From contig BROG01000297.1 of the NCBI GenBank assembly GCA_030159075.1, positions 361,501 to 425,500 on the forward strand: a stretch of DNA of 64,000 nucleotides. The letters run 5' to 3'. The stretch is from Atrina japonica. Taxonomy: Eukaryota > Mollusca > Bivalvia > Pterioida > Pinnidae. The notes below the pieces were generated by a model. It was not told where the DNA came from. It worked only from the letters and a program-made list of their open reading frames with translations, and did no database searches. Position numbers and translations under genes: made by a program. Shown here piece after piece: positions 21,385-32,916 of the stretch. Numbering within the stretch: position 1 is the stretch's first letter; each line of letters opens with the position of its first letter.

Positions 21385-23866
21385 TTGTAGTCTTGAGAGA
21401 TCACTCTTGGATTCACATTCTGAGATCAATTTATATGCTAAAACCTGTCTTGAGAGATCACTCTTGTTAGAATACATTCTGAGAACCACTCATTTATATG
21501 TACAATAAATCTGTCTTGAGAGATCACACTTGTTAGTGCATTCTGAGAACCACTCATATATGTACAGTAAAACTGTCTTGTCAGTTTTAGAGATCACATT
21601 CTGGGAACCACTCATTTATATGTAAAAACCTGTCTTGAGAGATCACTCGTTTTAGAGATCACATTCTGAGAACCACTCATTTATATGTACAATAAAACCT
21701 GTCTTGAGAGATCACTCTTGTTAGAGATCACATTCTGAGAACCACTCATTTATATGTACAATAAAACCTGTCTTGAGAGATCACTCTTGTAAGATATCAC
21801 ATTCTGAGAACCACTCATTTATATGTACAATAAAACCTGTCTTGAGAGATCACTCTTGTTAGAGATCACATTCTGAGAACCACTCACTTATATGTACAAT
21901 AAAACCTGTCTTGAGAGATCACTCTTGTTAGAGATCACATTCTGAGAACCACTCATTTATATGTACAATAAAACCTGTCTTGAGAGATCACTCTTGTTAG
22001 AGATCACATTCTGAGAACCACTCATTTATATGTACAATAAAACCTGTCTTGAGAGATCACTCGTTTTAGAGATCACATTCTGAGAACCACTCATTTATAT
22101 GTACAATAAAACCTGTCTTGAGAGATCACTCTTGTTAGAGATCACATTCTGAGAACCACTCATTTATATGTACAGTAAAACCTGTCTTGAGAGATCACTC
22201 GTTTTAGAGATCACATTCTGAGAACCACTCATTTATATGTACAGTAAAACCTGTCTTGAGAGATCACTCTTGTTAGAGATCACATTCTGAGAACCACTCA
22301 TTTATATGTACAATAAAACCTGTCTTGAGAGATCACTCGTTTTAGAGATCACATTCTGGGAACCACTCATTTATATGTACAATAAAACCTGTCTTGAGAG
22401 ATCACTCTTGTTAGAGATCACATTCTGAGAACCACTCACTTATATGTACAGTAAAACCTGTCTTGAGAGATCACTCGTTTTAGAGATCACATTCTGGGAA
22501 TCACTCATTTATATGTACAATAAAACCTGTCTTGAGAGATCACTCTTGTTAGAGATCACATTCTGAGAACCACTCACTTATATGTACAGTAAAACCTGTC
22601 TTGAGAGATCACTCGTTTTAGAGATCACATTCTGGGAATCACTCATTTATATGTACAATAAAACCTGTCTTGAGAGATCTTGAGAGATCACATTCTGAGA
22701 ACCACTCATTTATATGTACAAATAAAACCTGTTGAGAGATCACTCATTCTGAGAACCACTCACTTATATGTACAATAAAACCTGTCTTGAGAGATCACTC
22801 GTGTTAGAGATCACATTCTGAGAACCACTCATTTATATGTACAATAAAACCTGTCTTGAGAGATCACTGTGTTGAGAGATCACTCTTGAACCACTCATTT
22901 TATGTAGATAAAACCTTCTTGAGAGATCACTCGTTTTAGAGATCACATTCTCACTCATTTATATGTACAGTAAAACCTGTCTTGAGAGATCACTCGTTTT
23001 AGAGATCACATTCTGAGAACCACTCATTTATATGTACAATAAAACCTGTCTTGAGAGATCACTCGTTTTAGAGATCACATTCTGAGAACCACTCATTTAT
23101 ATGTACAGTAAAACCTGTCTTGAGAGATCACTCGTTTTAGAGATCACATTCTGAGAACCACTCATTTATATGTACAGTAAAACCTGTCTTGAGAGATCAC
23201 TCTTGTTAGAGATCACATTCTGAGAACCACTCATTTATATGTACAGTAAAACCTGTCTTGAGAGATCACTCTTGTTAGAGATCACATTCTGAGAACCACT
23301 CATTTATATGTACAATAAAACCTGTCTTGAGAGATCACTCTTGTTAGAGATCACATTCTGAGAACCACTCATTTATATGTACAGTAAAACCTGTCTTGAG
23401 AGATCACTCGTTTTAGAGATCACATTCTGAGAACCACTCATTTATATGTACAGTAAAACCTGTCTTGAGAGATCACTCGTTTTAGAGATCACATTCTGAG
23501 AACCACTCATTTATATGTACAATAAAACCTGTCTTGAGAGATCACTCGTTTTAGAGATCACATTCTGAGAACCACTCATTTATATGTACAGTAAAACCTG
23601 TCTTGAGAGATCACTCGTTTTAGAGATCACATTCTGAGAACCACTCATTTATATGTACAGTAAAACCTGTCTTGAGAGATCACTCGTTTTAGAGATCACA
23701 TTCTGGGAATCACTCATTTATATGTACATGCAGTGAAACCTGTCTTGAGAGACCCCTGTAATGAGAGACCACCTGTCTTAAAGAACACATTTATAAAATC
23801 AGAGAGAGAGAGAGAGAGAATATTTGCATGGCAGATGGGATTATCTCTCAAGACAGATTCCACTAT
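21385..23866. repeat. 69-bp satellite grown inside a 'GAC' MITE
   Basis: About 33 units reading TACAATAAAACCTGTCTTG, AGAGATCACTCTTGTTAGAG, ATCACATTCTGAGAACCACT, CATTTATATG; the modal period is 69 bp. Two unit kinds exist (CTCTTGTTAGAG and CTCGTTTTAGAG) and alternate between about 22060 and 22660. The right border, GATTATCTCTCAAGACAGAT then TCCACTATA, is the right end of the MITE family listed at 25324, 42949, 44076 and 55887. The left end is not clear. Confidence 0.9.
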
Positions 23867-23877
23867 ATATATATATA

Positions 23878-24056
23878 TAGTAAAACCTGCTATAGCGGCC
23901 ACCTCTATATAAGGACCACCTGTCTATAAAGGCCACTTTAGAAAAGTCCCTTGACTGCATACTTCAACTAAATTGAACCTGTGTATAAGGGTCACCTGCA
24001 CATAAAGGTCAATATTCTCTGGTCCCTTGGGTGGCCCCTATATACAGGTTTTACTG
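23878..24056 (+). mobile_element. Pogo/Tigger-like MITE
   Basis: Starts at AGTAAAACCTGCTATAGCGG and ends at TATACAGGTTTTACTG, with TA repeats on both sides. Interior phrases CACCTCTATATAAGGACCAC and AAGTCCCTTGACTGCATAC match the inverse of 20528-20706. Confidence 0.75.
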
Positions 24057-25323
24057 TATATATATATATATATATACACACGCACACACACAATGCATAT
24101 ACAATAATTCATATATAACCAAGCATCTGGTTAAACAAGGATATTGATCTTTTTATCTCACATGTATTTACTTTCTCTTGATTAATTTAAGGCTTCATAT
24201 ACTTGTATCTATATTTGACATCTAATTTCAGTTTCATGTCCAGAATGATATCCATGGTCATTATTCACATTTACTGATGCACATTACATTGATGTGTTTT
24301 TGGTCTGGTAAAAAGTCAGATCGAAATATCTATTTTCCCTCGATATAGATCTACATGTCCAGAAATATGAATTGAGTTTGGAAAAATATGTTTATATGCA
24401 TGCATCGCCATTGTATTGGTATATTTTCCACCATGGGACTTATACAAGATGTATGGTGAACTTAAATGAAAGTACGTATAGTCTATCATATTTTTTTATT
24501 TACATACATATATCAATTGCCTCTCAGGCCTGTTACCGTAGATTCAAGTGAATCATGCTAAATCTATATATACTAGAAGGGTTGTAGATATGTATACACT
24601 CCGGTACCGGTGTTGAATCACAGAATATCAGGTTCATGCTCATGTAGAAAGATCAACATTTTATTTTGGTATAAACTGATGTTTATGATGATATTAACAG
24701 AGAGACAACCACTGCATGGTATTGTATGTGGATTTTACATGTTTTTTTTTTCTCTTATACCATACTATTGGTAGCTTCAATACATGTGTACAGGTGTACC
24801 AAGGTAAATTGGCTCAGGTTTACAAACACAACGAGTCTAAATCAAATCATAACAGGGGTGACAAGCCTCTTGTCGTCACAAAAGCATTAGAGATTCAGTA
24901 ATGCATGGAGTCCGTGCAAGGCAATGTATGTTTTTTACCTGCATGTGCAACCTATTTTTGGAAAGTATATGTAGACCATATTGTTTTGGATTTTGACTCA
25001 ACCTGGATGTGCCACTTTACCTTGGTAGACTTATACATGTATTTGGTTATAGAATATGCCTCACAAACAGAGGTCCCTCACATGTGGGAAAACAATAAAA
25101 TTCATGAAAATATTGCCAAACAATTTTTTTTATTTTTGTACTGGACTCCAATTGTTTTCTATGGGCTTTTGTGGTTACAGCACCACACCCTAAATTATAT
25201 GGAGTCTCTTACCTCTAGTCAGTACGGGCTTTATTAGTGTGGAGGTTGGAGGGTGGTCTTTTCTTGGGGACATTGTAAACACATTCTCCAGCGCATCATT
25301 AAAATTTGGCTGCCATTGTATAG
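24057..25323. other. Intron, no gene
   Basis: Begins with TA/CA microsatellite (24057-24090). The rest is low-copy AT-rich DNA. A frame of 110 codons at 24905-25237 has no recognisable domain, no splice context and a composition like its surroundings. The last ~100 bp (from about 25215: CAGTACGGGCTTTATTAG, GGACATTGTAAACACATTCTCC) may be a worn SINE tail. Confidence 0.45.
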
Positions 25324-25506
25324 AGTGGAACCTGTCTTGAAAGATCACTGTCATGAAAAGACCACCTCGTGGCCTTTTAAAACCACATTCTGAAAACCAC
25401 TTGGTTAAATAATCCTATAAATAATACCTCTTTTGGAAGACCACCTGTCTTGAAAGAGACCACATTCCAGTGGCAGATGGGGTGGTCTCACAAGGGAGGT
25501 TCCACT
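25324..25506 (+). mobile_element. 'GAC' MITE, near-complete and unexpanded
   Basis: Left end AGTGGAACCTGTCTTGAAAG and right end CACAAGGGAGGTTCCACT are terminal inverted repeats. Between them are AGACCACCTC, CCACATTCTGAAAACCACT, TGGTTAAATAATCC and AAGACCACCTGTCTTGAAAG, then CATTCCAGTGGCAGATGGGG. It shows the ancestral layout from which the satellites at 21385, 42949 and 44076 grew. Confidence 0.8.
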
Positions 25507-26099
25507 GCAGTTGTGTTTTGCGTAAAACAACTTCAAACATTGGTATGAATTTATCACATTTACATTCATCTCGTATCTCATGGTGTCCTTGTACACGGAT
25601 TTGTCAAAATGGCTGGTGTACGCGACCTCTTAAGGTTCAGGATAGTGGCGTAGACACAATTTCATCATCGTAATCTGTTGGTTTTGCTTATCTCTGCTAT
25701 TTATCTTTCGTCCAGTGAATCACTGCAGGATACATTGTAATTTCCAAATCACTATAATGTAGCGTTATGCAAATATTCCTTTCAGATTATTACAATTGAT
25801 TCTGTTTTATTACAAAATCACAATTACGATTTTGTGACAACCAAAATGCCAAGATCAAGTACATGTACATGTAGTTTCAATTGATAGATCGGTGCTTAGA
25901 TTATTTTGTTTTCAGATCTGATGTGAATATTTGCAATTTTCTATCCAACTCGAGTCAGTGTTTGGATAATCCATGGTTTTATTAACACATCCCTGGTATT
26001 CATAGAGTTAAGATATAATTACTTAATGTTCTTGGCTTCAGTGTTTTATGATACTCAGGATGGTTGGTACAAATTACATGTAGATATTAATCTGTGCTT
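25507..26099. other. Intron, no gene
   Basis: Low-copy AT-rich DNA; I see no exon, RNA gene or repeat family here. Confidence 0.45.
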
Positions 26100-26396
26100 T
26101 TTATGCCCCATGGCCTGAAAGGTCCACTGGTGGCATCTAGTGTTTGGATCGTCCGTCTGTCTGTCTGTTTGTTTGTGTGTCTGTCTGTCCATCAATAATT
26201 CCGTCCTGCTTACATATAAAGTGCATTATTTCAAGTTTGGATTGTGATACAGTAACCAAACTTAGACTGTAAGTTCATCTAAGGGTTGCTCACACTTCAC
26301 TGACATCACATGCCCTTGGGGATGAGGTGGGGTCAAAATATAGGACATTGCAATATTTAAAGTTTGGATGTGATACAGTTGCGACCGGGGGCATTT
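26100..26396. repeat. Dispersed repeat with 'TATGCCCC ... GGGGGCAT' ends
   Basis: Starts TTATGCCCCATGGCCTGA and ends GACCGGGGGCATTTGAAT. After the start comes GTTTGGATCGTCCGTCTGTC followed by CTGT runs. Inverted GC-rich tips and the 'GTCCGTCTGTCTGTC' core are familiar from mollusc genomes. No coding. Confidence 0.6.
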
Positions 26397-26914
26397 GAAT
26401 TTTCACAAACACATCTTGTTCTGTGCTGCTTTTCAGAGATATTATTTTTGTAGTATATATTACCAATAAATCTTGGAGTACGCTGAAACTTATATCCTGT
26501 ATGAAAAATAAAAAACATGTTTATGCAAATAAAATTAGGATTTTTATGAATGGATTATTTTTGTCTGGTGATGTATGGTATCTTTTTCCATTGGAAAAGT
26601 GCTAAGTGTAGCTTTCAACTACCAAAACAGGAAATGGAAGGGTATACTGGACAGTCGGACCAGCATGATTGTTAATCACTGGTGATGATGGTACTCGCTT
26701 TCATCTGGGATGCTTTTCAGTTGATCCATCACCTAATGTCTGACATCTGACTCTTAGTCTCAATGTGCATTTTGACGTCATTTGATTGTTACATTATGAT
26801 CAAACAAATGTCTGATGGGCCGGCCATGTTACTGTGACGTCATAATGGAAAAGTCTGCAGCATGTCACTGTTATACACATTTTTAACTCACCTTTACCAA
26901 GTCGGCTATGGTCA

Positions 26915-27452
26915 GGGCATCGTTTCATAAAAGGTCTGAAACTTTAGGATTGCTGATTAGTTTTACGACCATTCACTGACAACATTTATGACCATTTCAT
27001 CACGCAAGTCGGATTTTCTTATGAATTCCGATTATTTTGTTTGTAGAATATAATTTTTTTTTTATAGTATTAAATGAATAGAAAAGGTGCAATGAATTGT
27101 AGGAGAGTCAATATTGATGTTTGTCTTGTAGGTGAAATGACAAGATCGGTACTCTATCTTGAAATGTATAATTCCGGAACACGATGTGTGTGATCCATTA
27201 TACAGTCCCTTATTTTATACGATCAAAGGGAGGTAAGTGGTATGTCTGTATTGGAAGACGCCGGGTCGCCTACCAGTCTTAATATTTCCCTCTAACTCAT
27301 CACACAAAATAATTTAGTCTGTCATTTCAACAACAAGAACTAAAATTAAATTTTGTCATGAATCGTTAATCAGAAACATTTATGAAACAGTCGGTGATCA
27401 TACTATTGGGTTACGATTTTGTCCCGATTTATGACCTCTTATGAAACAGTCC
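26915..27452. mobile_element. TIR element with 'GTTTCATAAAAGGTC' ends
   Basis: The left end GGGCATCGTTTCATAAAAGG and the right end CCTCTTATGAAACAGTCC are imperfect inverted repeats. Subterminal parts (ACCATTTCATCACGCAAGTC; GAATCGTTAATCAGAAAC) are also loosely inverted. The middle (about 27050-27300) has no coding frame. Non-autonomous. Confidence 0.55.
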
Positions 27453-28374
27453 ACATATTTGCCTGCATGGTTCTCCTGCTCGCTCAAACTTTCATCATGG
27501 TGTATACATCTGGATTCTTAAGAAGTACATTGAAAAGTACTTGAATGTAGTTACACCTTTTTACATGTAGTCCTTGAAAAGTGCTCGACTTTAATTCAAA
27601 ATGCTTGATTTATTTCATCAGTGTGTTCAAATACACTTGCATGTTTATTCATCTCTAAAGAAAGTCTTTAATGAAGAAACATTAGCTCGATCATACAGAT
27701 GCTTCACCTAGTATTATACAATTTGAGTAAAGCATTTTTGTGATGTTGTATTGCTGGATCTCTTTAGTGTGTAGTGGAACTCTAAGCAGTGTTTTGAGGT
27801 TTGTCATTGGAATGTGAAAGAACTTTGTTGTCAATGTTTCTTTTGTACTTTGTTTTGGCTTACACAAGGTCTTGATTGCTTAATTTTTATACATACCTAT
27901 TGAAAGTGCTGGAAAAAACACTGAAAAGTCCTGGAAGAGTGGATGAAAATCTTTTTCATTGGCTGTACGAAGCATGTAAGCACATTGGACATGTAAATGT
28001 TAGAGATGCTGGAATATTGAATTTAATAATATTGATCCCTAAACGTTTGTAGTAATGACCCTGTTTTGAACTAACTCTTTTTTCAATGCTGTGGTTCATA
28101 TATGTGTAGATTGGTTGGGGTCAAGTTAACATGAAAGTGTCATCTTTGATTGCTCTATAAGTATGTTAGTTTGTAGTGATATTTGGAATTATGATTACTC
28201 TACATGTATGTTGGTTTGTGGTGAGCTAAAGTCTTGTGAAAAAAGTATTTCACCGAATTATGGATTTTAGTTCAAAGTCAATGTTGAGACACAAAATAAG
28301 AAGAGAAAAGAACAGTCTGTCATAGATAGGACATAGAACATTCCAAGGTGGACGCCAAGATCCCTCTGGGACCT
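27453..28374. other. Intron, no gene
   Basis: Low-copy AT-rich DNA without exon signals. Confidence 0.45.
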
Positions 28375-28615
28375 CTTGTTTTCTTCTCTAGTGTTTGTGC
28401 TTTTATTTCATCTCCAGTGGTTATGCTGTTATTTCATCTCTGTTGTTTCTGCTGTAATTTCATCTCCAGTGGTTGTGCTGTGATTTCATCTCCAGTGGTT
28501 GTGCTGTAATATCATCTCCAGTGTTTGTGCTGCTGTTATTTCATCTCCAGTGGTTGATCTATTATTTCATCCCCAGTGGTTGTGCTGTTATTTCATCTTC
28601 AGTGTTTGTGCTCTT
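28375..28615. repeat. Minisatellite, ~26-30-bp unit
   Basis: About nine units of TTATTTCATCTCCAGTGGTT plus GTGCTG, with small length changes. Confidence 0.85.
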
Positions 28616-29289
28616 TTTACTTTTTTTCAAATTCTGGGCATCTAACCTTTGGCTTTTCCTTTGGGATGAAATTGCAGTAAACAGAGGCATTGATCTAGAA
28701 TTAGATTAGTGAAGTACCAATGACTCGTCATACTTTTTTGTGTACAGAAATTGATTGCCTTTTGAAAGATAAATTGCACTGAATATATTGTCAGGAAAGT
28801 GAAAACAAATTTGTCTATATATTTTCAATGGAATTTCTTTATTAATTCATTTGAAATTAGAGAAAGTGTCAATGATTCCAAGAGAAACATCAATAATTTG
28901 TTTGGATTTTGCAATCTCATTTACTCTATAGTTATTCAGATACATTTCTCTCTGGGCATTTTTGTATATTACAAGCTTCAGGTATTATGGTGAAAATAGT
29001 AATTAATGTACTGTTCTGTAAATTAATGTAAATTCTGTGTGTTAGTGATTTTGCTTGTGCGTTGAACATTTTCTGACATGACAAGTCTCTTAGATGAACA
29101 TCTAATGACATTTCTTTTGTTTGTTATTTCAGTTTAAATGAATGACATTTTGTTTGTAATTTTTAAATTGTTGAGATTAATGACTTTGTTTTTTGTTTGT
29201 TATTTGTAAATTGTTGAGATTATTAATGTTATTTTTTTGTGGGTGTAAATTGTTGAGAGTGTATCCCTTATGTGGTAACCACAGCTATA
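28616..29289. other. Intron, no gene
   Basis: AT-rich DNA. A small repeated phrase (TTTGTTATTTGTAAATTGTT, TGAGATTAATGA) occurs three times near 29120-29260. No exon. Confidence 0.45.
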
Positions 29290-30115
29290 AGTGGTAGTTT
29301 GTCAAAGATGTTCTAGATCCCAATCAAAACATTTCAGCACAAAATCGGCCTATTTCTTAGGTAGGCTTACATCCACACCAAGCAGAATTAAGACGCACTG
29401 TCACAGTTAAGGTTCCTTCATGTATATGACATTCCTTATGGCAGCAAAACATTTCAGCATACAAACGGCATAATTTTCAGAGGCCTTTTTCTGTCAATTT
29501 TGGAAAAAATGCCATTGGCAACACAATTGGGAATTTTAATGTGACTTTAAGTCATATTGGGAAAAATTGTGTGCACACTTGGATATCTAAATGCATTTTT
29601 TACATGTATTTCCCCTTACAATATTTTTTTTTTTTTGTTACGGTTATGAGCTCAACATCAGATTGGGAATTTTATCATCAAATTGGGAAGAAATACATTG
29701 GGAATGGGGCCGACTTTTGACCCCGTGGATACTGTAGAAAATGCCCTGTTTCATAGAGAGGCTTGTACTCACATTGTAGAGTTCAGGAACACTCGGTCAT
29801 AGAGAGGTTCCTAAGTGACGCTCTGTATGGCAGCAAAACATTACAGCACACAATCGGCCTATTTCATAGAGAGGCCGTGGCATGTACACACAATAAGTAC
29901 AGTTAAAAAAAAAACCACAAGATCGTAGAGGTTCCTCGATCAGGACATATTGTTTAAGGCTTCAAAGCCTTTCAGCACACAACTGGCCTATTTCAAAGAG
30001 ACGCTTGTACCCACACCCGAGGTACGGTTTAGTTACTGTACATTCGGACATAGTGGTTCCAACATGACAATCTATCTGTATGATGGAGAAACATTTCGGC
30101 ATGAATTTCACATAT
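29290..30115. repeat. Degenerate tandem repeat around 'CAGCACACAATCGGCCTATTTC', hosting a TIR element
   Basis: Four to five loose units carrying GCAAAACATTTCAGCA, CGGCCTATTTC(ATAGAGAGG)CTTGTAC, then a pair 'AGTTCAGGAACACTCGGTCAT / GAGGTTCCT' is seen in parts. Spacing is 100-180 bp. A separate TIR element (29481-29747) sits inside. Confidence 0.6.
29481..29747 (+). mobile_element. TIR element 'AGGCCTTTTTCTGT', copy 1
   Basis: Left end AGGCCTTTTTCTGTCAATTT; right end ACTGTAGAAAATGCCCT. It shares TGCCATTGGCAA, CACACTTGGATATC-like and CCCCTTACAATATTT phrases with the copy at 40383. Non-coding. Confidence 0.65.
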
Positions 30116-30634
30116 CGTCGTGATTATCAGATGACCCTTTCTCGCGTACTATAACATATACACATCTGGGAAATAAAAGTTGGATGTTTTTATAATATAT
30201 ATTTGTGTCTTGCTGCTTTAACTGTTCCATGAGGAGTAACAAAAATTGTACTGCACTTTGCTAACATACCCTTGAGTGTTGAAGCTGCAGATTTTGCAGT
30301 TAAGCATTGCACAATCCATTGAAGATTTATGGAAAAGCTTTCAGCACTGATTTAAGTTCTGTTTTAGGACATTTTTCCTGTATTTTTTATGAGACATTTT
30401 GTCATTAATAACATGTAGCTGTAAGATATATATTTATAGAATTTTTGTAGGAAGCATATTTATAGTGATGGATAAAAATGATAATCCTGCACTATAGTGT
30501 TTTGCTATAGATTTGCGTGTGTGGAAGCCATTATACCAGTAAACAATATTGTACAAACAAAGTTACATTTGTAAAAAACTCCAAACAGAAAAACATTAAG
30601 TACGATGTATGTGACTTAATTTGATATACATGTA

Positions 30635-31275
30635 GAAAGTGAAATCTCAAAATAGGAAAACAATAGATGTGACCTTGATAGAAATTGAAATCTTAAAATA
30701 GGAAAACACTAGATCATCACATACATACATGTAGAAATTGAAATCTCAAAATAGGAAAACAATAGACCTGACCTAGATAGAAATTGAAATCTTAAAATAG
30801 GAAAACATTAGATCATCACATACAGTCTATGTGATCTTTGATAGAAATTAATATCTTAAAATAAACATACATGTAACACTAGACCTGGGTCCAGCACCAT
30901 AAAACTTAAGAATTACTTAAGTCTTAAGTAGAAATTTTACTCAAGTGTGGCAAATCCTGAAATCTGATTGGCTGAGGAGGCCAATTTGAGAATATTCTCA
31001 GACTTGAGTAAATTCTCAAGTTTTATGGTGCCGGGCCCTGACCTTGATAGAAATTGAAATCTTAAAATAGGAAAACACTAGATCATCATATAGTCTATGT
31101 GATCTTTGATAGAAATTAATATCTTAAAATAAACATAACACTAGACCTGACCTTGATAGAAATTGAAATCTTAAAATAGGAAAACACTAGATCATCACAT
31201 ACATGTAGAGTGTATGTTACTTTGATAGAAATTGATATATTAATATAGGAAAACACTAGATCATTGTTTAGAGTG
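30635..31275. repeat. Minisatellite around 'GAAATTGAAATCTTAAAATAGG', interrupted by a MITE
   Basis: Units contain GATAGAAATTGAAATCTTAA, AATAGGAAAACACTAGATCA and TCACATACATGTAG. A MITE (30887-31037) splits the array. About eight units. Confidence 0.85.
30887..31037. mobile_element. MITE with ~35-bp inverted ends inside the tandem array
   Basis: Left end GGGTCCAGCACCATAAAACT and right end TTTTATGGTGCCGGGCCC are inverted, and the match continues inward (TAAGAATTACTTAAGTC; GACTTGAGTAAATTCTCAA). The centre carries CTGATTGGCTGAGGAGGCCA. The array resumes after it with 'GACCTTGATAG'. Confidence 0.8.
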
Positions 31276-31292
31276 TTTGCTACACTATAGAA

Positions 31293-31471
31293 ATAGACCC
31301 TTTAACTGTAACTGTGGTCCTGTGACTTTGAGTGGCAAAATGATACAGATACCCTAAAAAAAACATAGATGTTGTCATGGTAACTGATTGTTTCTTGACG
31401 TCATTTTCCGGGAATCTGTATCATTTTGCCACTCAAAGTTACAGGACCACAGTTACAATTAAAGGGTCTAT
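31293..31471. mobile_element. MITE with ~58-bp nearly perfect inverted ends
   Basis: The left arm runs from ATAGACCCTTTAACTGTAAC to GGCAAAATGATACAGAT, and the right arm from ATCTGTATCATTTTGCCACT to AAAGGGTCTAT. Only about two mismatches are seen in 58 bp. The ~60-bp centre includes a TGACGTCA octamer at 31396-31403. Confidence 0.85.
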
Positions 31472-31830
31472 TGATGTCTTTGAATGGGATAACATATTAG
31501 ACCATCATGTACAATGTATGTGATATTTTTTTTTTTTTACTTTTATGTCAATATTAGTATTATAGTACAAATTTATTCCACCAAAGGCTTGCCTTTTTGT
31601 TGATTCCTAAAGTATTTTTTTGAATGCAGCCCCGTTCTAACTTATAGTTATTTCTTCTTCGCTGCGTGAGTCAAACCTATCCGTCATGTTTGTTTACAAA
31701 TGTACATCTCTCATCTGTGAAAAGTGACGTCACTGGTGAGGGTGAAATCAAAACTAATATCAGGTGGATAGGTAACCTGATACAAGAATATGTCACATCC
31801 TTCTAAATCGATCATATTCCGAGTATTTTG
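31472..31830. other. Intron, no gene
   Basis: Low-copy DNA with a TGACGTCA octamer at 31725-31732. The last 10 bp, GAGTATTTTG, are the target duplication of the next SINE. Confidence 0.45.
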
Positions 31831-32077
31831 AGGGGGCCTCCGTGGCCAAGTGGTTAGAGCATTGCGCTTTAAATCACAAGGCCTCTCACTTCTGGTTCGA
31901 ATCCCGCTAGGGTCGTTTCGAATTATGTGGGAAAGGTTGCCAGTTTACTTGCGGAAGATCGGTGGTCTTTATCCGGGTAACCGGGGTTTCTCCCCAGCCA
32001 ATAAAAACTGGATGCCATCATATGACTGAAAGATTGTTGAGTATGGCGTAAAACAAAAAATCAAATCAAATCAAATG
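31831..32077 (+). mobile_element. tRNA-derived SINE, GGCGTAAAAC/AAATC-tail family, intact
   Basis: The head resembles a class II tRNA: A box TGGCCAAGTGG and B box GGTTCGAATCC. The body has GGGAAAGGTTGCCAGTTTAC and CCGGGTAACCGGGGTTTCTC. It ends in GGCGTAAAACAAAAAATC followed by AAATC repeats. GAGTATTTTG lies on both sides (31821-31830 and 32078-32087), a perfect 10-bp target duplication, so the copy is young. It is a retroposed element, not a working tRNA gene. Confidence 0.9.
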
Positions 32078-32164
32078 GAGTATTTTGCCAGAGGTGGGAT
32101 AATGAAAGTTATTTACCTTGCCATTGCTGTCATAACATGGAACCTCAGTTCTGAGTCTCATCTG

Positions 32165-32535
32165 ACCCTAAACATAACGATCTGTGAGAACAAAGTCATG
32201 ACAATATACGTGTCAATCAGTGAGCACAAAGTCATGACAATATACTTGTCAATCAGTGAGCACAAAGTCATGACAATATACTTGTCAGTCAGTGAGCACA
32301 AAGTCATGACAATATATGTGTCAGTCAGTGAGCACAAAGTCATGACAATATGCATGTCAATCAGTGAGCACAAAGTCACGATCCTTCACATGACAGTCTG
32401 TGAGCATGAAGTCGATCCTACACATTGTAATTTGTGAGTACAAAAATGTCATGACCTTACACATGAAGATGTGTGAACACAGTCTGTCATGATATTAAAC
32501 ATGACAATTTGTGAGCACAAATTCATGATCCTACA
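32165..32535. repeat. Minisatellite, 36-bp unit
   Basis: Units read GTCATGACAATATACGTGTC plus AATCAGTGAGCACAAA. Six close units and four diverged ones. The 36-bp period leaves frames open on both strands (12-residue repeats), which I do not regard as coding. Confidence 0.9.
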
Positions 32536-32564
32536 AGCTTACACATGACAATTTCTGAGCACAA

Positions 32565-32845
32565 AGTAGTGGTTCTATATACATATTATTTTGACTTGTT
32601 CCACAGAGAGAGTATTAATCATTTAGTGACCACAGCCCACAAGTCTGATAATGATGGTTCTATTTATATACAGCCTACATGTACATGTATGTTTGACTTG
32701 CTCCATAGATTATTAATCTAAGTGAATTCAGCCCACAAGTCTGATGATAATGGTTCTATTTGTATATACATGTATGTTTGACTTGTTCCACATGTGTAAT
32801 CTACATGTGTAGGTGGCCATAACCCACAAGCCTGCAGATGATTTG
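32565..32845. repeat. Three ~100-bp degenerate tandem units
   Basis: Each has GGTTCTAT(TT)ATATAC, ATGTTTGACTTG(T/C)TCCA and CCCACAAG(T/C)CTG in the same order. Confidence 0.7.
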
Positions 32846-32861
32846 TTAATATTTTTGTTTT

Positions 32862-32865
<4 letters not shown>

Positions 32866-32914
<49 letters not shown>
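32866..32914. repeat. (TA)n microsatellite
   Basis: Uninterrupted TA run of about 48 bp. Confidence 0.9.

Positions 32915-32916
<2 letters not shown>

Noticed and set aside
21385..23760. CRISPR array
   Set aside because: Units are head-to-tail with no unique spacers, in an animal genome, and derive from a transposon.
24905..25237. 110-codon frame
   Set aside because: No recognisable domain, no splice sites and composition like its neighbours.
32075..32437. 120-codon frame with a hydrophobic start
   Set aside because: Starts at the edge of a SINE tail and runs into the 36-bp minisatellite; open on the opposite strand as well.
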